Shown one piece after another: positions 1-14,000 of a stretch of DNA of 64,000 nt. A model generated the notes under the pieces. The model was not told where the DNA came from. It saw nothing but the letters and a program-made list of their open reading frames with translations, and did not search any database. The DNA is from Gymnorhina tibicen (taxonomy: Eukaryota > Chordata > Aves > Passeriformes > Artamidae), in NCBI GenBank assembly GCA_013399875.1, contig VXAZ01018984.1:6301503-6365502 (forward strand), in the 5' to 3' direction. A program made the position numbers and the translations under genes. How positions within the stretch are numbered: position 1 is the stretch's first letter; each line of letters begins with the position of its first letter.

Positions 1-2160
1 CTAAAAGCTGCCCGCTTTTAAGCGATTCAAACTCTCTACTTTTCATAATGCCGGGGTAATACCAGGTATGCCACTCCCATGGCTCTCTCGAAAGCTGGTT
101 TCCCACATTGTCACGCTGTTTACCAATTCATTGTTTCTTTGAATTGTGGTGATTAGCGAGGCTCTTAAAGAGTCCACCCCTCTTAGAGGTGGATATCTAG
201 CTTTGTTAGTATTTACATGATTGTTTTTCCTCACCTCTTTTTTTCCCTTTTCCTCCTGAAACAGTCCATAGTTGGTGTCTCTGCAATCACTTGGCAGGGA
301 TGCAGAGGGGGAATGCTGTTCCAGCATTCTCTCACCATGACCATGATTAATAAAGCTTCTGTCTGACCTGCCCTAATCTTCACTTGTGTTGTTATGCACT
401 TCCAAGTCTCCAGGGTCTCTGGCCATGTCTTAGGAGAAGCAATTTGGCAGTTTTGGTAGTGAAGTATTGAACCCGCTGTTTTGCAAAATTAGTCTGGGTT
501 TGCATTGATTTCCTGAAATTTATCAGATGGTAAAATACATTATGTCTCTAGCGGGAAGCAATAATTTTGTACTGCGGTAGTTTTAGGAAAAAAATATTAT
601 TCCTCATAACTATATCTAAATTTCCCCTTTTTCAGTCCTGTAATTTCACTTGGATTGATTTTCTTCAGGTCTGCCATGATGTCTTGGCTGCCTGTGATGA
701 TTCTTAGATAAGTGTTTTATCTGAATGTGCATGCTGGAGAACAAAAGACAGACCAGGTACCTAAGGTAAAGGCTCTTTTGGGATCTGGGTGGAATTACAG
801 AGGAGTGTGAAACAACTAGCTAGTTGTTAGCAGTTTGTAAAGCTTTAAAAACATGCTCGAGTCTGAGATGTGGAACTTGTTTTCTGCTCCAGAGATTTGT
901 TCTGTTCAAGTCATTTGGACTTCATTTGACTTCTGCTAGTGAGAAAACCTGGGCTTTGGTAATTAGTGTCTCAGGAGAGTTAGGGGACAATGTCTCAAGC
1001 CAAATTTGCCTCAAACGTTTTGTCTGGTAAGATACAGCAGACAAACCTATGATTTTTTTTACAACTTTTCCTGTCGGAATGCAAATGTGCAGAGGAGCAC
1101 TGCCTTTCTGTGCATTGTGGAATCTATCTGCTCATAGCTGCTGGTAGAAATATCATCATAACGTTCATTCTCTTCCAAAAAGCAGGAGAAAACACCACCA
1201 AAACAAACAATCAAACCTAGGTGATCCAGCTCTTCTGGATTTCTCTGTGCTGAGTGGCCTTTCTTTTCAAATGTACGTCCACTTGTCCTGAGCTGCAGCA
1301 CGGGGTTACAGCGGCAGAGAGCTCCGTGTTCACGGCAGCATGCTTGTTAATCATAAACCCTGGAACAGCTGAGAATTCAGATGTGCCACCTGCTTGGAAG
1401 GACCGTCTGTGTGGATCTTCCTGTTTTAGCCTCTTCCCGGTGGGTGAGAAGTCAGGCAGGAGGCCCTGGTTGCTCTGAAGGAGAGGTGGCAGGACTTGTG
1501 TTTGTCGAGAGCGGGTTGCAGACAAAGAGCTGTGTGTGTTTATGTTTCGGCACCCGTTGTAAATGTTATTTGTAAAAAAAAAGTCTGTAATTAAACTGGT
1601 CACCCCTTGTGGAGTAGGTATGTTCATTTGTACTCATCCCTTTTGCTCCTTGGACTGATCACAGGATCTGACGAAGCTATTTGAGGTTGCTGTGCCTTCG
1701 CTAGTGGCTGCAGTGGATTTGCTTTATGGGGTGTCCATTTCAGCTGAATTGATGCCATTTGGGCTTCAGAATGATTTTAAAATTAGAAGACGGAGTTTAA
1801 AATTACCTTAATTTAGAAACGATAGGTATTCTGCTGAATGAGAAGTAAAGGAGTTGCTTTCCCTTAGATATCTTAAATATGTGCATTGTGTTGAATTGGC
1901 TGGCTGAGGGATTTGAATATGCCAGATATTTGTAGTGGGAGTTGTTTTAAAATTTGTGGTGTTGATCATGAGAACTGACTTGTGCCAGTATTTTCTGAGA
2001 CTGCAGGACTAGGTGAGCCTAAACTGAGGAGAGAGAAGGCTCTTTAGGAGAGTCTAAACAAATAAAAATCTGATTTCTTGATAGTAAAGAAATCTAGTCA
2101 GCACCTAAAATGGCTGTAAGGTGCTCTTTGATGCAACTCTGAAGTCTTGTCTCTAAACAA

Positions 2161-2215
2161 ACATGTACTGTTAGAACCACATGTACTATTAGAATCAAGA
2201 GATTTCTCTCTTGAT
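2161..2215 (+). repeat. Tandem 18-mer plus 9-bp-arm hairpin
   Basis: Two abutting copies, acatgtactgttagaacc and acatgtactattagaatc, differ at two positions. The second copy runs into ATCAAGAGA-tttc-TCTCTTGAT, a perfect 9-bp inverted repeat with a 4-nt loop. Confidence 0.85.
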
Positions 2216-5200
2216 GTCATTTTGCTGAGAGGTAAAGCCAAGGATGAGCCCAGGGAAGCAAGATACTAGTTTTTTACAATCAGTCTGATCTGTTTTTGCA
2301 GAGAACATGAGGGACAGTTTTAGTGCTTCTTTACCTCAAAAGGCAGAGCTGCAGTAAGAATGACCAGCTTTTTGCCCTCTGACTGGGCGTTTGTAGGGCA
2401 ATTTGGCCACCTAAACTTGAATTTATCTCTGTCATATTTGTTACTTGTCATTCCTGTATCATGCATACTCTTCAGAGGCTTTCTGAAGGTGCAGCTGAAA
2501 TAAAAGCCTGCAAATGAAATAAAGGCTGTGTGCCTGCTTGGCTTGGAAGGAGCATGAAACCTTGGCATGGTGTGTGACACTAATGACTGGCATCTTTCCT
2601 GCAACCATGCTGAAGCTGGAAGATGTGTTCAGGATAAAATGGGTGGGTAGCTGTGTGTGGTGAGGTAAAGGGAGAGGGCAGGGAAGAAGCTGGAGGTGAT
2701 AGATGCAAGTTTTCTGAATGCCCCAAGCTTTTTGTAGTCAGTATAGTTGTCTGTGCTGGACAAAAGTGATGACTTCATTAAGCTGAGTAGGTCTGGCTGA
2801 GAGTCACAGCTTCTAGGAGAGATTTTAGTAGTGTGGTGGCTGTTGATTTTGAGTTTGACTCAATTATCTTCAGGCAGCCCGATACTCTTCCTTAAGCTGT
2901 ACTGGAAATAAGACTTTACCTCAGAGATCTGTGTGAAACTTCTTTTTCTTATCAGAAATCAAGTATTTTTGGTAGCTGAAAAGAGGTGTGAAGATATGCT
3001 TGCTCTCTTCAACTACTGACCTGCCTTTTAAACAGCTGCCTGCCTGTATAAACTCACCAAAAAGGAATGTACAGATGCTCGTATCTTCTCAGAATGCCCA
3101 GTTGATAAAATCAATAATTTTTTTTAATGTTTAATAGGACTGCATTCCTTACTTCCCTTTTCCAGTCACCAAGTTTCTTTGCAGTAACATTTTCAAGCAA
3201 TATTTGTGAAACTGATGGGAATGCCCTTGAAAGCAAGGGCAGAGGTGCTCTACTGAGTCTGCACTGTGCAGGTGTGGCTTTTCAGGAATGTATGGCTTTG
3301 TCTTGCTCCCATGCAAACCAGCGCAGGATTGAAATAAAGGGGAACAAAGTGAGGAGCAAACCAAGTGCTTCTGAAAATCTTATTACTTAAAGCCTGGGGC
3401 TGCCACAAGTGAGAGTCTCAAGTGCCACAGCTTTGCAGTGTGTAGTACCAGCCCAGCAAATCCAGCATCTATGCACCCATGTCCCTAATTCCCCTCTATA
3501 CTTCTGGTGTCCATCCTCAGTATGTCATGCCAAGGTTTAGTGCATCCTGCCCACCTTGGACTTGCTGCCTTGGAGCTGTGGGATTTGCTGGGATGTACAT
3601 GGTGGACCTTGGGGGTTTCTCAGTAGTCATGGACCAGCCACAGCTTCTGTGCTGCCTGCCAGTGGCCAGCAAGCCTGGCTGAATGACCACCTTTACAGCT
3701 CTCTGCTGTAGCCTGAAGAGGAAAACAGGCTCTCTCTGGGTTTTCTGAGCATATGTTTTCCCTCTGTTTCTTTAGCAACTCATGGTGTTTTCTTTCTTTG
3801 AAAGAGCTATCCTTACTAGTTTACCTCCAGGGTCTGAAGGTGGATTCTTCCCTCTGCCAGCTGATGCTTGCCAGACTGAAGCCCTCTGTGCCTGAGCAGC
3901 CCTTTCCAAGAGCGTGCTCCAGCTGTCTGTGCCCATGCCAGTCTGCATCTGTAGCTCCTCAGAGAGTCTGTGTCCTCGAGACAAAAGGCAGTGAAGTGGG
4001 GAAGGCTTTCGATGCCTGTGTCTGACGAAGGGCTTTGCTTTCTCGGGGTAGGTGTCTGCTCACAGCTGTGAGGGAGAGTAGCTGGCAAAGCACATGTGAA
4101 GTGACACCCTGGGATGTCACAGTGGCCTCTCACTTCTTGCTCTTGCATTCCTGCCTTGACATGACCAGAAACAGCTTTATAAAGTGAAGGCAGTGTTAAT
4201 AACTGAGCCAGCCTCTCTCAGATTTAAGACTGTAAGTAGCCATGCTAAATAAATTATTGAGCAGTACCATATGTGTCATGCAGGTAAACCATCATCTTGA
4301 TAAGAATCACTGCTGTCTCTGGATGAAAGGGGACTGCAGAATCGCTTGTTACTTGGAACCTCTCAGCCTTGACCTATGGACCGTGTTCCCACCGCTGTGA
4401 TCAGCAGTGTGCTGGGGGAGCGTCAGCTGCTTTGGTCTGTCCTCTGTCCTTTACTGTCTTCCCCCACACTTATTTTTCATTCAGTGAGTCTACTCTCTGT
4501 GAGTAAACTCCTCAGTGAGTTTATATTTCATTCTTTTAAACCAAATTATCAGTCTTATCAGCTTCAGCATTGCTGCTGTTGTCAGTCTCTCTGATTAGGC
4601 TTCTCTTCATACTGCTCTGCCTTCTGCTGCAAGCGTACCACCATTCACGAAGTTCAGGAAGGGAAGACCTCAAGATTTGAAAACTGGACTTGTAAAACCT
4701 AGATTCCTCAATGGATATAGTAAACTTAAGCTGTTGAAAGTCGGAGGAGGTTACATTTCGATGTTAACATTGCTTGCTCCATACTTCAGAGTTTTTGCTC
4801 CGTGCTGTAAGAGGTTTGAGCATGAGGTGTGCAGCCATACGTGGGTGAGAGCAGCAGGCAGAAAGCGAGGGTAGCTGTCATACAGTGGGGATGTGGTCTC
4901 CCCATGGAGTTTGCTCTTGTAGTCTGGTGCTGTGCAGGCGCAGAGCACAGTGTTTTTCACACCCTTGTGTGCAATAGTGTCGCATAATCTGAGCACAAGA
5001 TGCAACAAGCACGTAATACCTTCGCAGAGATGCTTTGTTAGGAGCAGGAAGGTGAAATTGTGGAGCTGGTGCCAGGCAGGGCGGTTCCAGCTGTCTACGT
5101 GTTGTCTGTCTCATCTGCCTGGCCATGCCAGAGACTGTAGAGTCACCAAGGTGTGTTCTTGAAACTGTCCAAGAGCCCTGGCCTCCTCCCTGAGCACCTT

Positions 5201-7109
5201 CCTCTGGTTTTACTGCTGACAAACCACAGCCTGCAGAGGTGGTGTGAGTGAAGCCACAGGAGCAGTTTTAGCTGACTGGGTTAGATTATGTTTTCAAAAA
5301 GCACATGACAGCTTTGCAAAGTCTGTATTTAGTTTAAGTGGTTTATAGAGTCTGATTTCTTCATCCCGATCCAGGACTCCAGATGTTGCCTGTGGCAGCT
5401 AGGAAGGTGGGATGCCTAGGTGGTCAGAGTTGAAAGTGGGCACAGGGAAATCAGAGGGTCCTTCTTGGGAGCTTTAAGGGAGAGAGGAAGGGGCAAAAAG
5501 CCCTTGGCAAACAGCATGGTTTCCCCCTCCCCAATTACCAGTTTCCAAGTGGCAGAATCACACTTCCACTGGGGATGATGTTTTCTGGAAGAGTTGGTGA
5601 GTGTACTTGTGCTGCTACTGGTTAAATCACTGGTATTTTACTGGTAATACTGATAAAAACAGTGAATAGCTAGGACATGGAGGTTATGCTGACAAAAAAG
5701 GGAGAAACCTTCGTAAGGGGAGGGAGATATCTTGGGAGATACTTCTGTCTTAGTGCACTTTCAGTTGCAAGCATTTTGATTGTTACGCTTTGGTTTTCTC
5801 TTTTTCCAGTTTCATTGAAACACTCAGACATGTTTTAATGTTCAGCTGACTTCAAAAGGACTGAAATCATGAAGCTCATCACAGCCTAGAAGTAGAGCCA
5901 GGATACCCATGTGCAAAAACATCACTGGGATGTGCCACTGGAGACTGAGACTGGGGAATCAGCAGTCAGCTGAAGTTTACTACTTAATGTATAAAAATCT
6001 TGTCAGGGCGTTTGGTGGATCCCCTGTTGCTTACTTGTTTTTTGTACAGTGGCTTAATAAAATGGTGGTGACTGATAGGTTTGGGCCGTAGTGTTTTTCT
6101 GATTTTCTGGTGGTGCTTGTTGAAGGCAGTAGCAGATTGTCATGGAGTTTTTGTCTGTTGAATCAGGCTTCCCTAAGTGCTGATGCTGTTAGTGTCACCT
6201 TGCTAGATGGTTTAATGTGTTGGTGCAATTCATCTCCAAAAGGAGAGAACACTGCTCCTTTCCTATACAAATGAAGGCTTTTCAGTACTCAGAGAATAGA
6301 AAGATTATACAGGTGAAATTTAGGTCGCTGTTGTCATCTGATTAAATATTCAGCTGCCTTGTGCATTGAAACATTGTATCTCACACTCCTGATTTTTAGA
6401 TCTGGGTTGTACAGTGCTCACGCGTGGATGTGGATGTGGACCAGGTTAACAAGCATGGCGAAGCAAAGAAATTGGCTCATTTGTCCTCAGACTTGCAAGC
6501 TGCTAGCATTTAACCCAGAGGAATTTCTTACCTTACCTCACCTGTTTCTCTCTTCCCTGTGTTTCTACCACCATCTCTTATCTGGGCAAGCTAGGTAGAC
6601 ACCTATTTTTGAGAATCTGTGAGCACTTTCCTTGCAGGCAGCAGCAACTGAGATGAGCAAATGCTCCGAGTTGCTTATTGTCAAGCTGGGGAGGCAATGA
6701 AGAGTTTTGACCAGGTGTCCAAGCAGACTGAAATCACTTGAAACTCTTCCAAGACACAGCTTCTTCTGACCAGAAATGCAGATTTTGCCACTGAAGGTGC
6801 GACCTCAGGGCTGATGGTTTCTCTGTAGTTTCCAGGCAGTAGAAGCCATCTGGTGCTGTTCCTGTACATCCTGGTACACATATGGCTGAAGGATTTCGCC
6901 ACGTCCTCTAGCAAAAGCCTGTCTTGTGAGCAGCTGGAAGCTATACATAGACAGGGTGTACCAACTCTCTGATAAAATAACTAGGAAAAGGAAAGCTAAT
7001 TAATCATTCATTGCCTGTGCATTCTAATTAGAGCAGTATAAGTCAGTGCTTTGTGCTTCTAGCAGTTGCAGACACTGAAGATCCTGTCTAGCTTTCCAAA
7101 GATGTTAGG

Positions 7110-7200
7110 GGCAAAGCATAGGCCCTGTTTTATAAATAGGGAAGCTATGGACTGATGGTGGGCTTGCCCGGGGTTTTCATTCTTGGCCCAGCTTTACTGC
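7110..7200 (-). repeat. Possible MIR-like tail, reverse orientation
   Basis: ctgttttataaatagggaag and gggcttgcccggggtttt resemble the reversed MIR words for 'attttacagatgaggaaa' and 'cttgcccaaggtc'. Weak. Confidence 0.3.
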
Positions 7201-10200
7201 TATTCCCAAACCTTCAAGCTAAATGCACTGATTGTCACAAAGCTGAGTTGTAGAAACATACACCACTTGTCCTCAACTTCTGCTGGAGTGTCCTTGCAAA
7301 CCAAGAAAACACAAGAGCATTCCTGGGAAGCAGGCCTGTCACCATTCACAGATGGGCTGTCCTGAAGACATTTTTCCTCGTTCTTTGCTCCAGTGTATTT
7401 AAGATCTAACAGGGTTAAAACAAACAAAAAAATCAAACCTTGTTATGGCTATTTGTGTTGATATCCATGGGTTAAAGTGGACAGAAGAGAGAAATCAAAG
7501 TGGAACTCCACCAGATATGAAAAACTGATGAATGACTTCTAAGCATTGGTGCTGTTTTGAGACAGATGACAGCTTCAGGAAGAAAAGGTTGTGTCAGTGT
7601 CTGCTTCTTGGAACTTGTGAGTTTTTGTTTGTTTTTTGAAGGTTTTATGAGGTGTTGAAACACTGTGTTGCATAACTGCTTCAGCCCTTCCCTGTTGCTT
7701 TCAGAGTTTTGTTCAGCTTAGCTTTGTAGATAATTATGCCTGTTAAGCTCCACTTGACTGGTTTTATTCATCAATTACACAAGACACAATACTAAGTATA
7801 AACTTCACCTTTTGTACCCTTCATCTCCGTGCAGTGATACATCTTTTCTAAGGAGTGAATAATGGTGTTGTGATGCTTTGGAAGTTAAAAGAAATGTATA
7901 CCAACCACTAAAACATCTAATATTTTGATGTGAGGAAGGGATGTGAGGCCAACAAAGAAGTAGTTGTCAGATAGATGTTTCTGATATCCTGTGTAAGCTG
8001 GTAGATGGTACATTCAGTGACTTGGCGAGCCTGACAATGAACTGGGACCCTTGTTGGACTGCCTGGGCAGCCTGTGATCCCAGGGGAAGGCTGGCTTTTT
8101 TCCATCTCTGGAAAGAAATACATGTAAGTGTGCAAAACTGAAATTGTTTGGCATTTACCTTTCTTCATGACTTTTCAGGCAAACTGCTATTGACAGGGTC
8201 TTAGGAATGTATTGTGGTGAGACAGGCCATACATGCACCTTTCTAAAGGCAAAGAGCTTCAGCTCCAAGACAGGCATGGGGTTTTTTCTGTCTGTGGTTG
8301 TCCAGTGAGTCCAGGTGAGACTGTGCTCTGTTCCACTGGTGAGCAGTGCAGTCACTGAAGGCTTTCAGTGACACAAGGCAGCCTTTCCAAACAAGTTGGT
8401 ATTTATTAGTCTCTTGGGATGGCACGTAGAGCAAGGTCACATTTGTGTTGCCAAATTAAACTTAAGATGGAGCCAGTGGGGACTGAAACAACCCCGGATT
8501 TCTAAACCTGTTGGATGTCCTCTCTGTGTCCCAGTGTGTGAAGTCCTTGCCACAGCCGCATACCTCAGGGCACTCTTTCTTTCTCTATTTGCAGTACTAC
8601 TGTGGTCAGAGTCCTGCCTCCTCCAGCTCCTGATGCTAATCTTTGGATGCTGGAGTCTTCTGTCACCTCCTCAAGGTGCTCCAGTGGTTCAGGGTCAGCT
8701 CCTGGTAGTCCTTCTGCAGCAAATAAGACTTACTGTGGCAAATACTGCTTTCCCAGGGAAGTGTTTTATGTGCCTGCAGGGAGCAAAACAGTCTCTGCTC
8801 CGGGTGTCCCAGCATCCCATATTGTCCACGTTTGCCGTTTTGTTGGACTCAAGATGTGTCCCCTGGAGTGTTTGGCAGTGTGCAGGGAGCAGCTTTGGAA
8901 GCGGGGCCGGCTGGTGACTTTGTGGCCACTTTCAAGAGCTCAGGCGCTCTGGGTAACAGCCAAGTCTCAGCGCATCCTTCCAGCAAGGGTGAAGTGGTGA
9001 AATGATGGGTTCATAAATCAAAGGGTTTTCCTTGGAGAAGTGGATGGCTTCATCCTCCTCTCCTTTTGATGGTGTGATCCTCTCCAGCAGCAGCAGCTTT
9101 AGTTCTGGACCTTCAGGTGCCAGTACAGAAATACACCTGTCTGAACTTAGATGGTGTGTCAGGCACAGTGCAGCAGGTAATGCTTGTCTGGCTGGGTGTC
9201 TGAGAGGAAGAGACCAGAGCCACATGTGCTGCTGAGATACCTTGTCTGCTGTTTGTCATTGACCTTGATCAGCCCTTACAGCTGCTGGTTGTTTAGAGCT
9301 CTCAGATAAAAATAGGCTCCCTCATTTATATATGTAAATGAATATAAACCAGACTGCCAAGCAGTGCTGTAGTTGGGTGCTTGTGGGCCTAAGTGGGAAG
9401 CTGTGAGTCTAAATTGAGTTACCACCCTCAAACCTGGCTGTGTCCCTGCAAGGGATTGACAGTGGGACTGGGTGAAATTACTGCTGCTGGAAAGAGCTGA
9501 AGGACCAAGGGTGTTATTGGATGGCAGGGCTAAAGGATGGTTGGATAGCAGGCAGGTCTCAAGGTCTCCTAGATATTTATGTGCTTGTTACTTGTAAACT
9601 GCACTTCTGTTGCCATTATTTTGAGTGAAATGAAGCACTTGTTCAGGTGGTATTTTCCTCATCTAGAATACATATTTAAATAGTTGTCGCCTTTTTCTTC
9701 AGTGACATCCATTAGGGATTTTTCTCCTAGTTTTCTCATTCCCAGACTTAGAAGACAAGCCCTTCTAGGGGTACCTTTCTTTTACACTCATTTAAGACAT
9801 GTAGATGAATTGGTAAGCATGTTTTGGTGCTGAGTGCGTTAATGATTTCTGGATGCCTGTGATGTGGGGTATCATTTTCACGGAATGACATGTAATGACC
9901 CTTTCCTCTCATGTCACAGGCAAGTGGGACTTCACTAATGCTGATCACTGCCTTGTAGCTTACAGGGTGAAATCTTTCTTCATCCACCTGGAACACTTGT
10001 ATTTGTTCAGGGAAGAAAAAAGAAAAGCAACTTCGCTCCTGTCTGGCATGCAGGGATCTTTGCCATCAGTTGTGTGGTATTTCCAATGTTTTATTGCAAA
10101 ACAAGACTTCTTTTCCTGCCCGTTTGTAAAAATTGCTTAATGAGTAAGATTTGGTTATAGGTGTTTTTAGACTAGTTGTCAAACCTGCTTCAGTTGCCTA

Positions 10201-10886
10201 ATGTGTTGTAATGATGAAAAGTCAGTTGTGAGTTATCTTCCAGAGGACTTGAGTGATGATTTTTTAAAAATCTTTTATTCCTTCATCTCATTTTGCTTCC
10301 TTTAGATGGGACTTTTTTTTATGAGTGTTTGACAGTGGTAGTAATAGGTTGATAGGTTCAAACTTGTTCCAAGATTAGCATGGAGAATGTTGAAACACAC
10401 ATCAAGCAATAAATCAAGGTGTGGTGGATGGGTTGTGGATGACATCCAGCTTTGAGGATGACTCATCTTCATTGGACATGAGAGCTGTGGAAGGTCAAAT
10501 ATGTTTTACAGGGTCTACTATCTTCTCAGTGCTGGATGATCCCTGAATCAAAACTTAGTGGGGAAACCTCAAATCTGGGATATCTGTTCCTGAATTACCT
10601 AATAGGTTTTCCTGTGTCTCTGAGGCTGGCTGTGTGTAGTCTGTCATTGTGTTTGAGGCATGAATACCTGCCTGCCTCCTGTGGTTTTCAGACCAGCTTT
10701 CAGAAGAGCTCAGTAGTGACACGTTTTCGGTAAACCTGGTGCTTCTTCTCCTGTAGGATGTGTTTTAAAACTAAACTGGGGGCCAGCACACTCATCTGAA
10801 TGGCTTTGCATGCGGGTTTGCCCAGACCTGGTGTCGCTGTGAGATGAATGCCGTGACCAGAGACGTTTTCCCTCTGTTTCCCTCAG

Positions 10887-11046
10887 AGCAAATCGGGGCG
10901 CTGGCCGGGCAGCACATCGTGCACGTGGCCTGTGGGGAGTCGCACAGCGTGGCCCTCAGCGACCAGGGCCAGCTCTTCTCCTGGGGCGCCGGCAGCGACG
11001 GACAGCTGGGGCTCACCACTATAGAAGATGCAGTGACAGTCCCAAG
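10887..11046 (+). CDS. HERC3: HERC3 visible exon 1 (residues about 76-129)
   Basis: RCC1-blade exon with [14 protein letters not shown] and [10 protein letters not shown]. Acceptor cctcag precedes AG-CAA; the G of the first Glu codon would come from the previous exon. Donor CCAAG|gtaggc splits an Arg codon. The first 43 full codons are very GC-rich at position 3 and the last nine are not. A second AG at 10887-10888 could move the start by 2 nt, but it would need a different upstream phase. Confidence 0.95.
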
Positions 11047-14000
11047 GTAGGCATTTAACAGGGTCGGCTTTCCTCAGGGAAGCTCCTTGGAGGTGATGCG
11101 TCAAGGGTTGCTCACCCTGGGAGGGTCCCTTTCTCTCAGTGCGGAGGGAATAGGGCCCTTCCCATGTTGGGATGAAGGTGGTTCCTTCTCCTTTCCACTG
11201 CTGTGCTGGTGCTCCCTGAGCACTGCAAGTCCTCCGGAGGTTTGGGCAGGACAGACCTTCTGCCTGCAGATGGTTGAGGTATGGAAAAGAAAATTGGAGC
11301 GTGCTTAGCTTCCTCCGTGAAAAATGCCACAGTGTTTTGTACAGAGGAAGGGGGTGCATGAAGGAGGACTCAAAACCAGAAATGCTGTTTGTACTTCATG
11401 GTGTTTTATCACGCTGTGTTAACAACAGATGCAGTCTGTCATTTGGTCTGCCACTGCAGATCCAGTGCAGAGCAGAAGTTTTGGACATCTCTCTAGGATG
11501 GCTGTCATTGTCGAAATGGTATTTAAAGGAAGAGTTTCAATTACAAAAGATTATTGTTTGAGCTGAAGGGCTCTGGGAAGACAGTCCTTAACTTGCATGT
11601 GGCTCTGATAAAACAGAGAGAGACAGGCTCGCATAGCAATGTGATAGTGCCATTTTAAAAATAACATTTTTGTGGAATAACTTGAACCTTTGACATGCTA
11701 TTCTCTGTACGAAGCACTGAGGAAGGTTTGGTGCTGTAATTCATTGGAAATGCTAGGCCCATAACAGCATGAAAAATGTCAGTGCCTGAAAAAGAATAGT
11801 GAGAGAGACACCAAGAACCAACTATTTTCACCATTTCCAGATGGCTGGATTCAGTGTTACAGCAGGAAATGCAGTTGAGTTACTAGTCAAGTGTCTTAAG
11901 GTCTCCACAGATTTGGATCTATTACATATGGATCTGTTATTGCCTTCAAGACATTTCTTCCTCAGTCTCAAAACCATAGCTTGTGTGTATATATATAACA
12001 AATATCTGAGAGGAAATTGTAATTTTTATCTAAGGTGATACGTATTTGTGGATACTTGTTTTAAAATAATGTTGTCATCTTTAGGTTGATAAAGAAATTG
12101 AACCAACAGACGATACTGCAGGTTTCCTGTGGAAATTGGCATTGCCTGGCTCTGGCAGCAGGTACTGTAACATTCATTATTAATTACCAAAATTTGTGCT
12201 GTTATTTTGCACAGTGTCCAAGACTGCATATTTCTGCATAATAAATCAAGGACATCCCATGTCCTGACTGCTTTCGGGCCAAATGGGATGCTATAAAATA
12301 GATCAGGTACCATGAATATTGAGGAAGAGCTTTGCCAATACTGTAAAGAAAGAAAACATTACAGACCACCCACTGTTTCACTGGTGAATGATGGCAGGAA
12401 CGCTTGAAAGCTTTCCATCTTGATTTAGAGAAATGTGTGTAATTAATTTCTTTGTGTTGAAATTTTCCTTGGCTGTTACTCTTTTGTGTGAAACATGTGG
12501 ACTGTGTCTTGTTGCACTGTTTGTTACAGAAGTTGTAGTTTGTATTTTGCACTTAGTTGCTTGTGTGTTTATTTGCCTGGTGGCTTGGGGCTTTGCTTTT
12601 TTTTTTAGCAAAGAACGTCTTTTCTTGATTTCGCTTTTTTCTTTTCATCATGAGGTTTGGGTGGGAGTGCAGCCTCCAGAACCGTTTCTTTTTAATTTTG
12701 ACAAACTTGCTTTTCTGTTGCCTAGCGTTCACTCAGCATTCTCTTTCTTTCCTTGTTTCAGATGGCCAGTTCTTCACATGGGGGCAGAACAGCTATGGTC
12801 AGCTGGGCTTGGGCAAAGAATGTCCCTCCCAAGCCAGTCCACAGCGTGTCAAGTCTCTTGATGGGATCCCTTTGGCTCAGGTTGCTGCAGGCGGAGCCCA
12901 CAGCTTTGCCCTTTCTCTCTCGGGAGCTGTGTTTGGCTGGGGGAAGAACAGCTCTGGACAGCTGGGGCTAAGTGATGAACGAGGTATGAAAATTATGCTC
13001 CTAGGTGAAAGATGGATAGACTCCTTTGGCCTAGTGTCTCAGTCAGCATTGACAGTGTATTTTTACTGAATGGGTATGTAACTCAGCAGCTCCTCCTGGG
13101 ACCAGATTGCAGAGAAACAATCTCTGTCTCTACAGGGTTTTCAAACTTAGTAAAAACAGAAACGTCTCCTTGCGGATGTTAAATTAAGTGAGGAGGGTCA
13201 AAAATAATGGTCTTTCAAGTGTGAATATGAGCATGCAAATATTGAAGAAAGTGCTCATATTCTTTCTCCCTCTTCTCAAAAATACTTTGTCCATGTTTTG
13301 TTTGAAGTTGGTTGGAGCAAAGGCTTTCCCTGCAGAACAGCAGGCTGAACTCACCTCCTCATTTCCCAACATGATTGTGACTGGTGAGCATCTATGTGCT
13401 GCAAAATAATGTCAACACAGAATATCCCAGTATTGTAAAATGTTTATTATTAGTTTATTTGTTGCAATTTACCAGACATACAGGGCCAATGGTAGTTTTC
13501 TCAGGTGCTAGTCTGAAAAGCCCAGAACTCCTCTGCTTGTTGTTCACACACTCTTTTAACATTTTGGCATAAAACAAGTGGATGGAAGATTTTCTTTGGA
13601 GCTTCAAATCAACCTCTTTATTGTTTTCTGCATAATTCCTGAGCAGCTTTAAATATCTAGGCAAGTTACTGAGTGTAGATGTGATACCTAGCATGGACCT
13701 AGATACCTTGTACTATCTGTAAAGTAGAGCTGAGCTAATAGAAGAGCAGCAGTGTCCTTTCCACGTAGATTGGCAGATAAATGCTTCTAATTAAAACAAA
13801 GCTGCAGTTTACATATGAAAGGCTTACTTTGACACGGGGCTAATCTTAAATGAACAGACTAGGCATCAGCTTGTGGGGTGGTGCTGGCCAGGGATTGTAT
13901 TCTGCTTCCCCTTCAGTGCCTGGTGTTGTAGTAAATTTGTTGTTGTGGTATTTACGGTAAGTGAATCATGGTGAGGCAGCGTGAATTATACTTGTCAAAC

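Larger units (their letters stand above)
1..10886. other. HERC3 intron (3' portion), no supportable gene
   Basis: This is intronic sequence upstream of the first visible HERC3 exon. I looked for the missing N-terminal HERC3 exons (the GGNHS and CGLNTKGQLG region) and found none. Open frames are short and show no recognisable family. It holds a tandem 18-mer plus hairpin at 2161-2215, a possible MIR-like tail near 7.1 kb and a stop-poor stretch at 8396-9000. Confidence 0.8.

Noticed and set aside
10883..11359. 158-codon minus-strand open frame
   Set aside because: It is antisense to HERC3 visible exon 1, whose GC-rich codons lack antisense stops.
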